From: Rhododendron vialii
Lineage: Eukaryota; Streptophyta; Magnoliopsida; Ericales; Ericaceae
Length of the DNA stretch: 64,000 nt
NCBI RefSeq assembly: GCF_030253575.1
Contig: NC_080567.1
Location: 35,121,501-35,185,500, forward strand
Reading direction: 5' to 3'
Part shown: positions 25,234 to 36,290 of the stretch, piece by piece
Layout of the letters: each line of letters begins with the position of its first letter
How positions within the stretch are numbered: the first letter of the stretch is position 1
Made by a program: the position numbers and the translations under genes
The notes under the pieces: generated by a model
What the model was told of the DNA's origin: nothing
The model's database searches: none
The model's input: the letters and a program-made list of their open reading frames with translations, nothing else

Positions 25234-25489
25234 ATGTTGCGATCGTGTTACAGGCCGCTGGAGAGGTGCTTAGGGCTATGGAGCGGTGACGGACTGCTGT
25301 GGCACAAGGACTTGAAGCCCCACGCCTCCGGCGACTTCTCGATCGCCGTCGTTCAGGCAAATTCCACTCTCGAAGACCAGAGTCAAGTGTTTACGTCGCC
25401 GTCGACTACCTACGTTGGGGTTTACGACGGCCACGGCGGTCCTGAAGCTTCTCGTTTCGTCAGTCAACACCTCTTTCCTTACCTCCATC

Positions 25490-25532
<43 letters not shown>

Positions 25533-28500
25533 GGACGTGGGATTAATTTTTCTCTATATTTTAAATTACTTTTCTTTGCTGTCAAAAATTCTGTTATGAT
25601 CTGAGCTTAGGGCAGATAAATGAGCTAAAGCGTTCAAGTTCAAGCTTGTATTCGCTCCTTAAAATCTCGTTTCATATCGCTTTGTCCCGTAAATTAGTAT
25701 TTAAACCAAGCTTGAACAATTTAAGGCTCGGCGTTTTCGAGTAATGATGCTTGCAAATTCAAGCTACTCCAGATCAGTCAGTCTTGCTAACCTCCACCCA
25801 CTAGGCCGAGGATAAATGCTAATAATTCTAAACAAATTTGGATATCAATGAATATCTCACGGATATTAATACACATTCACAAATATCAGTACATCTCTAT
25901 CAGATATCAATTCACCATTTACCTATTATCTTACACCCTTTGGGCGGAGGTTAGAATAAAATGGGTCGTTACTTTTTCGAACCAAGCTTGAACAATCAAT
26001 TGTTTGGCTCATACGGTTCGGTTATCAGCCCTATCTGTGCCGTATTAATTGATTGATCTATTACTTCTTTCTTTTTTTACAACATGCAAAATGGCATGGT
26101 TAATCATGTGATATTGCAATTATTTTTTTTTTGTTTTGCAAATAGAAACAGGCACTAATTATAGATGTGGCCAATATAATGTGCTTTAACCTCTCCACTA
26201 GAGGATGAAATTTGAAGCTTGATACTACAATATAGAAAGAGCAATACATATAGCACAAATCTTGAGAAGCTCCGATATTCGTTTCTATGATGACTAATGT
26301 GTTTCTTTTCTTGTAATTGTTTTTGTCAATTACAGAACTATAGTGATTAAAGTATTTAGAGTTCTGGTTTGGATTTTGTTGTAGGATTTTCCTCGGAACA
26401 CGGAGGACTATCATCAGAGGTAATAAAGAAGGCGTTTAGTGCGATTGAGGAGGATTTTGTACATCTGGTAAAGCGATCGTTCCCGGTTCGGCCAAAGATA
26501 GCTTCAGTTGGGTCTTGTTGTCTTGTTGGCATGATTTCAGATGGTGTACTATATGTGGCGAATCTCGGAGACTCTAGGGCAGTTCTTGGATGTAGAGTTT
26601 CCGTGGGGCATACGAGTAGAGTGGTGGCACAACGTCTGTCGACGGATCACAATGTCGCGTCTGAAGAAGTGAGGAAGGAGGTCGAGGCACTTCATCCCGA
26701 TGATTCAGCTATTGTGGTCAATTGCCGTGGAGTTTGGAGAATTAAGGGCATAATTCAGGTACTTAGGCCTTCTTGCTTGGTTTATTATGTTCAGTGTTGG
26801 TGATTTATTAATGCGTTGCAGCATTGTAGGTTGGTTACTGCTATTTGGTACAATGGCCTGCATTCATGTGTTTGTCGTAGAATCAGATGCAACCTTAGTT
26901 TTCTTAATTCCTTCTCGTATATACTGTGTAGTAGCTGTGGTTGAATAATTTTGCAGTCCTTTTGTTCATCAAATTGTGTTTCACTCTCTATACTGGGCTA
27001 CTACCAGTGCAAATTCGTACCTTGCATCTTATAATTAATTGGATTTATGCGGATTTGAAACCATCAACGGTGAAGGATTTGACTGGTATTTTCTCGTGCA
27101 TAGCGGGAGGGAAGTGCCGTCGCCGCTTTGTTGGTGTGTTAAACCTTGCGTTTGACATAAAAGTATGACGTACTTGTTCTATAACGCTTGTATTGGTATG
27201 ACAAGATGGTGGTTCATTTTATTGGTGGGCGAGCACAATCTGCGTGTGTTTTACCATTTGCCTTCTTACCAAATCATTTTTACAATCTTGTTTCTATTTG
27301 GAGTTCAAATTTTGCCATTTTAACCACAAGATGCACATTACAGTACCATTAAGGGAATCTTAGGATTTTCCAAGACTTCTCTTGCTCTTATGATTTGGAG
27401 CAATGAAGTCCTTACACGAAAGCATATGTGGCGACCGGCTGAACGTTAATATTTGGATTTACCCTTGTGAAACCAGGTCCCTTTTCTCTGTTTTATTCCA
27501 CGAACTTAAGGATTACCAATTACCTTATTGCTTGTAGTCTCTTATCTTTATTTGGCGTTCTTTTGCTTCATGAAATAAAGTTTGTCTTGCATCTTACACT
27601 GTCCCCATTTATCGCCTTATCTTTGTATGTCAAATTGCTTTTATCTTTTTTTGTTTGCTTTACTTCAAGTATTTCATCTGGCATCATGTACTGGGTCAAA
27701 TATGTTCGAATGGGGCTAAACTTTTCCTAACCTTCCAGGATGCAAATGCTCAGTCTCCTGGTCCACTGTCTCATGCAGCAGAGGTCAAAAGTTTTATCTT
27801 TCATGCATGAGACGGCCACTAAGATCAAATAAAGCTTAATACTGTAAGCAATGATATTTCTCCCATTCATGTTCATCCGAGCCATCACAAGACATGATAC
27901 CTATTAATTCGCATGAAGCGCATGCGTAATTAATGTCTAAGATCTAGTCTTATTTCCTTGTGTTCTGTGTCTAGTCTATTGGCAATATGTAATTCTTTTT
28001 ATGAATATAAGTGAGTGTATTCCTTTTACTACGTGTTACTTTTCTAGTTCTCATCTGTTTTATTCATAATCATTATTTATTAATCAGCATAAAAAAACAT
28101 ATTGGAGAATGCCAATTTAAGCTCTTAAACCTTTTCAGGTATCAAGATCTATTGGAGATGTATATTTGAAGAAACCAGAGTTGAACCGGGATCCAATTTT
28201 CCAGCAGTTTGGAAACCCTCTTTATTTGAGAAGACCTGTACTGACTGCTGAACCCTCTATCCTTAAGAGAAAGCTGAAGCCTGAAGACTTATTCTTGATA
28301 TTTGCTTCAGATGGACTCTGGGAGCATTTGAGCGACGAAGCAGCAATTGAGATCGTTTTCAAGAATCCAAGATCCGTGAGTGCCAACTTGACTTGATCTT
28401 AACGTTTGCATTTTTCTTTGCAGTAATCGCTGGATGAATCCCCAGATAATGGTGCATTGCAGTTAAGCCACTAGCTTGAAATCAAATGATGTTGCATTCC

Positions 28501-29104
28501 GCTCCATTCTGGACCCATTTATTTAGTTTCCTGGTGGAATGAAGTGTTTTGAATTCTGGGAAGTCTTTCTTTGGTTCATTGGAATGGAAAGGTCATCTAA
28601 TAATGCTCATTCCGAGATTGGTTAGCAAAATAAAAAATAAAAAATAAAAAATGATAAAATGTACACTACAAACCATTCCATTCCTTCCCAAATGCATTCC
28701 AGCAGACCTCACATTATCTTGATCAGTAATTGCATCTCAAAACTCAATATATCCATCTCGTTTTGTAAAAATTTAAATCATTTTTACCTGGTATGAGCCT
28801 ACGACTTGATTGTTTCCTAAGAAGTTTCGCGAATGATTTGTGTCAATTGCTTGATGTAAAATATTTGCAGGGCATAGCCAAGAGGTTGGTGGGAGCTGCC
28901 CTTCAGGAGGCTGCGAAAAAGAGGGAGATGAGATACAAGGACATCAAGAAAATTGAAAGGGGGGTTAGGCGACATTTCCATGATGATATCACCGTGGTTG
29001 TCATATATCTTGATCATCAAAATAGCTCCGCAAGTGGTAGATTTAAACGCAGCGCTGCTGGCTACACCACCGCCCCGGTTGACATCTTCTCTAACTCTGA
29101 TTAA
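25234..29104 (+). CDS. Protein phosphatase 2C, clade D type
   Basis: Exons 25234-25489, 26385-26758, 28139-28375 and 28871-29104 encode 366 residues. The PPM core is complete. Glu47-Asp48 (TLEDQSQ), Asp65-Gly66 (YVGVYDGHGG), Asp268 (FASDGLWE) and Asp327-Asp328 (FHDDITVVVI) form the Mn/Mg site. VANLGDSRAVLG and WRIKGIIQVSRSIGDVYLKK are the usual landmarks. The N-terminus MLRSCYRPLERCLG and GDFSIAVVQANS identify the clade D group. Arabidopsis members of that group dephosphorylate the plasma-membrane H+-ATPase and are inhibited by SAUR proteins. Exon 1 ends in CATC and a GT donor that begins a CT repeat; exon 2 resumes as R-F-S-S-E-H-G-G. The C-terminal tail (SAAGYTTAPVDIFSNSD) is short. It is likely a cytosolic or membrane-associated serine/threonine phosphatase. 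Confidence 0.95.
25493..25528. repeat. (CT)n microsatellite beginning 3 bp inside PP2C intron 1
   Basis: After the donor dinucleotide at 25490-25491 the intron reads ACTCTCTC and continues as pure CT to about 25527. The donor is therefore GTACTC, and the rest of the donor context is repeat. Confidence 0.9.
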
Positions 29105-30043
29105 ACCATGGGAAAAAGTGCACATCACACAGTTCAATCAACAAAGAAAAATCTGACTAAGGTTGGCATGACGAAACCACCATAGGCTAGCCCGAAAACA
29201 ATATGAAAAGGAGATATGCGAGGAGGTTTATTGTTATTTTTATTTTTTCGGAAGGAGTGGATGTTTTCTGGAAGTATACAGGTGTGATGTAGATATCATT
29301 GTGTATAGGTGTTAGGTTTTATGACTTGACTTATGAGTTATGAAAGCTCTAACCACATTATTTTGGTTATTTGGATTTGCCTTGTTAGTACTATTAGTTT
29401 CAAGCTCTAAACATATGGACCTTGTCACGACAACAAATTTTGCCTTTCCTTGGTTGCTCATCTTGGAATAAATACTATGCGCTTTCGAAATTTATCAATT
29501 TCCTTAGATTGCAGACCTTGATCAACCGGTACGGTCAACTCTTATGGATCTTTTGATGAATGATTCAAGAATCCGATTGAATCTACTACAGTTTGGTTGC
29601 TTCAATAAGGACTGGTTGGTGGTATTAGTTTATGATTACTCCCAAAAAAAGAAAAAGGGACTGGTTAGCATGGCTATTTTCTCGGTTTTAAAGTTTTCCA
29701 GAAGCTCAAATGCTACAATGCCGTTGGGCACGCTCGATAGCAGTCAGTAGAGGATGCAAAATTTTAGTGAAGGATGATGATTCTCATGAGAAATAATCAC
29801 TACACCAGTGACCTCATTTGATGATGTATGCAGTTCAATTTTACAGGTCTCCAAGTGAATTATCCATGGAAAATTTAATTGCTCGGACGTCAATAACTAC
29901 GTGAACGAATCATCATATTTGTCTTGAAAGCAATAGTCGGTCATATTTGAGAGAAATGTAATTTGATCAAGCCCAAATTCTCATGTCAGATCGATCTCAT
30001 CTTTTGCATTTTTGATTTATACATTGATATAATCACAAAACTT

Positions 30044-30395
30044 CTTATAAGGGCGCCCTTACCGTGTTACGGCAAGGACGTCCCTTTCCTGACCAATTTG
30101 CGATGATCCGAGCCGCTCAATGTATTCAGAACGTGATTTTGAGGTTACCCGTGAGAAATCAGCAAAAAAAAAGACCGGAAAGGGCTTGATTTGAGCAGTT
30201 TTTGTTTGTATTTTATCTAACGGTTCAAACTGCTCAAATCAAGCCCTTTCCGGTCTTTTTTTTTTGCTGATTTCTCTCTAGACCCTTAAAATCATGTTCT
30301 GAACACATTGAGCGGCTCGGATCATCGAAATTTGATCGGAAAATGAGAGAAAAGGGAAAGCCCTTACCGTAATACGGTAAGGGTGCCCTTATAAG
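30044..30395. mobile_element. Long-hairpin MITE, family GAGCGGCTCGGATCATC, copy 1
   Basis: The 352-bp unit pairs with itself along most of its length. The ends CTTATAAGGGCGCCCTTACC and GGTAAGGGTGCCCTTATAAG pair with one mismatch. Inner arms include CAAATCAAGCCCTTTCCGGT and its inverse. A second, diverged copy lies at 45915-46263. Confidence 0.85.
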
Positions 30396-30787
30396 GAGTG
30401 GACTGTTGATATAATTAACAGGACGCACACATATCTTGTTCCCATGGGATTCCGGAACTGTCCCATGCACGTTAATCTCCAAACTTGTCCAGTTCTCTTC
30501 GCTAGGCAATGCTGTGTTTGACACTTGAGAAAAATGGAAAATAAAAGAGAGGAAAATTATATTGTGCACAATTCTTTTTTTTTTTTTCCTCCTCTCTTTT
30601 TTTTTTTCCTCCTCTCTCAAAACCAAAAAACGGGAGTGGATTCTTTTAAATTTTTGCATCATTTCTCTTCTTTTCCACAAGTTTCAACTTCCACAACATG
30701 AGAATTTTTTTGGGTGCCGAGAGGGCACCACGTGGTGTCGGAGTAGTGCATCCGGACTGTTCATTTCGATTTTAAATGGCTTGAATT

Positions 30788-31147
30788 TAGAGCATCTCCA
30801 ATCCATCTCCATTTTCTCTAAAATAGAGGATGGATGTAACACATTGAGGGAATATTTTGTAATTTATTCCATTTTTTCTTCACTTTTTGTACTTTTTGGG
30901 AGAATCTTTGAGGGACTCATCGTCCTTTTTAGAGTTTTGGAGGAATTTTGTACTCCAAATTTACTTTTGATCCTCCATTTTTAGAGGACCAAATTTACTT
31001 TTGGAGGACCAAACTCTAAAAAGGACGGTAGGTCCCTCAAAAATTCTCCCAAAAATTACAAAAAGTAAAGAAAAAAGAGAATAAATTATAAAATCTCCCC
31101 TCAATGTGTCACATCCATCCTCTATTTTGGAGAAATAGAGGTGGATT
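30788..31147. mobile_element. Foldback MITE, GAGCATCTCCAATCC family, copy 1
   Basis: The arm starting AGAGCATCTCCAATCCATCT pairs with the right arm, which ends AGAGGTGGATTA after a near-complete inverse of about 150 bp. The right terminus is partly lost where the next copy begins. Shared inner motifs include GAGGACCAAA and AAAAAGGACGGT. Confidence 0.85.
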
Positions 31148-31499
31148 AAGAGCATCTCCAATCCATACAAAATAGAGGATGGATGTAACACATTGAGGGG
31201 AGATTTTGTAATTTATTCCACTTTTTCTTCACTTTTTCTACTTTTTGGGAGAATCTTTGAGGGATCCACCGTCCTTTTTAGAGTTTGGTCCTCCAAAAGT
31301 AAATTTGGTCCTCTAAAAATGGAGGACCAAAAGTAAATTTGGAGTACAAATTTCCTCCAAACTCTAAAAAGGACGGTGGGTTCCTCAAAAATTCTCCCAA
31401 AAAAGTACAAAAAGTGAAGAAAAAGTGGAATAAATTACAAAATCTCCCCTCAATGTGTTACATCCATCCTCTATTTTGTATGGATTGGAGATGCTCTTA
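31147..31499. mobile_element. Foldback MITE, GAGCATCTCCAATCC family, copy 2
   Basis: The terminal repeats TAAGAGCATCTCCAATCCAT and ATGGATTGGAGATGCTCTTA are perfect over about 39 bp. The whole 353-bp unit is a near palindrome. It abuts copy 1 directly and lies within the promoter side of the SWS1 gene. Confidence 0.88.
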
Positions 31500-31615
31500 G
31501 AGAGTGAAAAGAAGAGAGAAAAATGAGAGAGAGTGGTAGGGTGAGAGTAGAGAGAGAGTTTCAAATTGGACCGTCCAACATACTTTTTAGATTATCTGAA
31601 TGGGTTGCTCGGGCA

Positions 31616-31634
31616 CACGTGAGCACGCCACGTG
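31616..31634. promoter_or_regulatory. Twin G-boxes upstream of SWS1
   Basis: Two palindromic CACGTG cores start at 31616 and 31629, 13 bp apart and about 130 bp before the start codon. G-boxes bind bZIP and bHLH factors such as HY5, ABFs or PIFs. Which factor, if any, acts here cannot be told from sequence. Confidence 0.5.
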
Positions 31635-31763
31635 TACCCGCCCGGAACCCAAAACTCCCAAATTGTCCTTTTCCTTCATTTACTACCTCCTCGGAATTTT
31701 CTCACTAACCAAACAGCCGAGGGTTTTGAAACGAGAACAAGCAGATCAAAGCGAGGACTGAAT

Positions 31764-31871
31764 ATGAATTCTCGTAGTATTTTGGTTGCAGAATCAGTGT
31801 GGAGAGACATTGAATCGACTCGTTCAGGTTCTTTCATTCCACCATTTCTTCTTTTTGTTCATTCATCTCGG

Positions 31872-31919
<48 letters not shown>

Positions 31920-33294
31920 GATTAATACACGTGCTTGTTTTCATGTCCATCTGCTTCGGGTCGTCGAAATTGATTGTCAAACCTATAGTAAGCGACGACC
32001 AGCTCTCAATGTCAGTGTTGATACCTCTACATACATGTATATATACGCACACGAACATCACTGTAATCTTAATTGATTGTGTTATTCTTCATGCAGCTTG
32101 CATTTTTTGTTCGCTAAGAACTTTGAGCGGGCAACTAGGATAGTGGATCAACGAGGTGTGAAGAGGATTTCTGGTGAACCTAGTGGGCGCTCCATATTTC
32201 AGGTTAATTCAACGTATCCCCGTCATTTTGTAAATATCTTCGACCAACTTTCGTAGATTTGTACCTGATGGATGCCCTAAATTCTGAGCAACTGATCATG
32301 TAGAAACATGAAAAATATGTGCATTTGAGTGTTTTGAACCTAAATTAAATTTATAAAATGTAGGAAAAATCATTGAGAAATTTGATTGCAAATTGAGGCA
32401 TTTGGGCCAACTAACTACAAAAGGCAGGAATAGAAATGGGATTAGGAAATTTGTGCAAAATAGGATTTAGCCTGGATTCTCTCTCTCTCTCTTCTAATTC
32501 TTTAAGTCCTAACTTTATCTCGACTGGAAATCATTTTCCTTTTATTATCAGGAAAAAAAAAGTTACCTCGAAGTATGATGCCCTTAATCCCAATGCCAAA
32601 AATATTCTCAGAGTTCATTAGCTTTTCTACAGCAATAGACACAAAACCATCCATACAGGTTCTGTATTTGTTTGAATAGAACCCTTAGCTGAAGATGCAG
32701 ATAATATAAAAGAACTCAATTCTTTGTTTGTTTTGTTGTCTTATTGAGTAAGTTCTATTGGTCAGAGCACCCCCTGTCAAGGCAGAAGTTGCAATTTCGA
32801 GCCCCATCAGTCCCGACAAATCCAATCCATACATCAACTCTACTCCCCAAATACAGTTATAAATTGTATTTTCTTCTTTCATTTGTGAGGAATTGTGACA
32901 CTGGTTCCATTTATTTGCCCTGATTAGGTTATGGGTGAATCTCGGACGAAGGAGGAATACTTCTGTTTCGCAGAGCACTATTGTGCTTGTTATTCCTTTT
33001 TCTACGACATTGTAAATAGAGGAGAACAGCTTTGTGTAAGTTTGTCACCCTTGCTTGTTCATTACTACTTCTGTGAAATGGAAAAACTCGTGTTGATTTC
33101 TTCAGTTTTGTGATACTTCTGTAGTTCTGCCAAATGACCGAAGTATTTGCACTTTTCTGTTTTGACCTCTTTTATTTGCTTTTCTCTACCAGTGTAAGCA
33201 TCAATTAGCTGCAAGACTTGCAGCATCACTAGGTGCTTGCATCGACGTTAAGGTGTCCGACAAGCAACTAGCTCTTCTTCTTTCCAAGCTATGA
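31764..33294 (+). CDS. SWS1: SWIM zinc-finger protein, ZSWIM7/SWS1 homologue
   Basis: Exons 31764-31827, 31989-32010, 32097-32202, 32928-33035 and 33193-33294 give 133 residues, against about 140 in the human protein. Exon 2 is only 22 nt. The SWIM motif is complete: Cys83-x-Cys85 (YCACYS) and Cys101-x-His103 (LCCKHQLAA). Flanking segments LHFLFAKNFERATRIVDQRG and VSDKQLALLL match the family. ZSWIM7/SWS1 partners RAD51 paralogues of the Shu complex and supports homologous recombination, including in meiosis; the same nuclear role is inferred here. The upstream frame is closed by a stop just before the ATG. A 3-prime UTR intron may run from about 33330 to 33961. Intron 3 carries a plastid trnD fragment. 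The gene converges on the PRISE gene. Confidence 0.9.
31875..31918. repeat. (CT)n microsatellite in SWS1 intron 1
   Basis: A pure CT run of about 43 bp, 47 bp inside the first intron. Confidence 0.95.
32741..32816 (+). pseudogene. trnD-GUC (pseudo): Decayed nuclear copy of plastid trnD-GUC
   Basis: ATTGGTCAGAGCACC, then CCTGTCAAGGC (the GUC anticodon arm), then TTCGAGCCCC and CAGTCCCGA match the plastid tRNA-Asp gene in order and spacing. Differences are mostly CG to CA or TG, as expected from methyl-cytosine decay. The 5-prime acceptor strand is degraded, so it cannot fold as a working tRNA. Following sequence (AATCCAATCCATACATCAAC) may be plastid flank. It sits in SWS1 intron 3, same strand. 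Confidence 0.7.
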
Positions 33295-34998
33295 CTATTT
33301 CTGAGAGGCTAAATTTGCATTTGGAACCAAGTACGTAATCGGTGAAAAAGTTGCATCCTTCATATCTTACGTTTTTTACTTTGTAAAGAATTAACTTTGG
33401 GGTTTGTGGTTCATTACACAGCGTTATGCCCAGCAGTATCTAGGTTTATACTCTTTTAAACGGGAAATGCTAGGGATACATCAATGTGTCACACCCCAAT
33501 CACACTTCTCTCACATGCATGTGTGGGAATTTCACAATAAATGCTAGGGACCCACGTGTATGTGAGAGGGGTGTGGTTAAGATGTGACACATTGATGTAT
33601 CCCTAGCATCTCGTAAGTTTATTTCTTGAAGCCAAAAAAGAAAACAGCTACAAGTTTTATGCAGTTAGTTAATGCTGGAAATGTATGTGTAACCACCATT
33701 CTGAGAGAATGGTGGATTGGTAGTTACCCAGAAGCCTAGAGATTTTATAGCAGTTACCTATTGATAGAATGGTAGTTAGATCAAATTATTAGAGCTATGA
33801 TACTGGACAGCAGGGACAAATAGAATTCTGTTTTTTTTGGCTCGATTTGGAATTTCCTCATAGTTTATGGTCTACATTAATGAGTTGGAGATCTCTGTAG
33901 CATGTTATGCAAATATATTAGACTTCTGTTAACATCGTGAACCTGTGTATTTGTTTCTTCAGGATTAGAACCTGAAGAAGCTATCATTGGCGTTTTCGTA
34001 ACCTGTAATCAGCTCCAATCTTTACCGCTGAAAAAGGCCTGTGAAATGGTGAACGCGTGACCAACTTGGTTTTTGCTAATATGGATAGAAGGAAAACTGA
34101 AGTGGGTTTTTGATTCATGGTATGAATTGTTCCTGGTTCATGGTACGAATTTCAAAGACTGTTAATTCACTGGAACTGATCAGTTATTCCAGCCTAAATA
34201 TCACTTGCTATTAAGTAGGAAAGCAATGCTCTTTGTAATCACAGTTACAGTACAACATAGTACTTCCATTTCTTACTTTATGCACAGTTGGGATGTGTAA
34301 ACAAAGTTGTACTTCGTCCTTCTATTGTGTACATAATTGCTGAGGTCTTGTATCTTTCAAATGCAACATAGTTGCCCTTCTTGGTTGAATTGGAAAATTT
34401 GTCCTCCCAAAGGTGACTGAAACAATTTGTAACCCGTTATAGTTACACCTAATATGATCCATTAAATATTTCCATAACACTTTGCTTCTCTCCTTCATGT
34501 GCATATCATGTGGAACTTATGCAGGGAAGATTGGGTTCCAATTCTGATAACATAATGCCAATTTAGGAAAGGTATATTTTTAATCAGTAATTTTTAGTCA
34601 ACAGATTTATCATGAGTGTCCCCTTTATCCCAATATTCATGACCTGCATATTGAAGCATCCAACAGCTCCACAAGAAAGACTCGAAACAAACACAAAATT
34701 CCCTACTTTCATTAAGAGCTTCCTTGTCAGTTCACCCTCCTGAAAAACATGCCAATAACTGGCTGGAAAGAACGGATTCTTCTTTATAGAACAATCAAAC
34801 AGTTCGCAAATTGCACACCGATATCTTAAAGCAGCAGCAGAAGAATAACATCAACATGATAAATTAACCATTACAACTTATAAATACATTGGTCGTCTTT
34901 CGACAACATAATAACAACCATACCAATAATGACCAAGATATACCCGAATCATAACCAATTCTAAGGAACAAATCGAAATACCAAAAGGACAACCAATT
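33295..34998. other. Convergent 3-prime region between the SWS1 and PRISE genes
   Basis: A likely 3-prime UTR exon of SWS1 starts near 33962 after TTTCTTCAG. A hairpin MITE lies at 33467-33609. The PRISE 3-prime UTR probably occupies the last 200-300 bp. No other gene is seen. Confidence 0.5.
33467..33609. mobile_element. Small foldback MITE
   Basis: The arms ATGCTAGGGATACATCAATG and CATTGATGTATCCCTAGCAT are perfect inverse copies; pairing extends to TGTCACA/TGTGACA. The core holds TCTCACATGCATGTG. It lies in the presumed 3-prime UTR intron of SWS1. Confidence 0.8.

Positions 34999-36290
<1,292 letters not shown>

Larger units (their letters stand above)
29105..31763. other. Intergenic region between the PP2C and SWS1 genes
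   Basis: The PP2C 3-prime UTR probably covers the first 250-400 bp. Three foldback elements follow: 30044-30395, 30788-31147 and 31147-31499. The last ends about 265 bp before the SWS1 start codon. Two G-boxes lie at 31616 and 31629. No gene is seen. Confidence 0.6.

Noticed and set aside
32741-32816. Functional tRNA-Asp gene
   Set aside because: The acceptor stem and D-arm are damaged and the sequence is of plastid type, so it is a decayed insertion.
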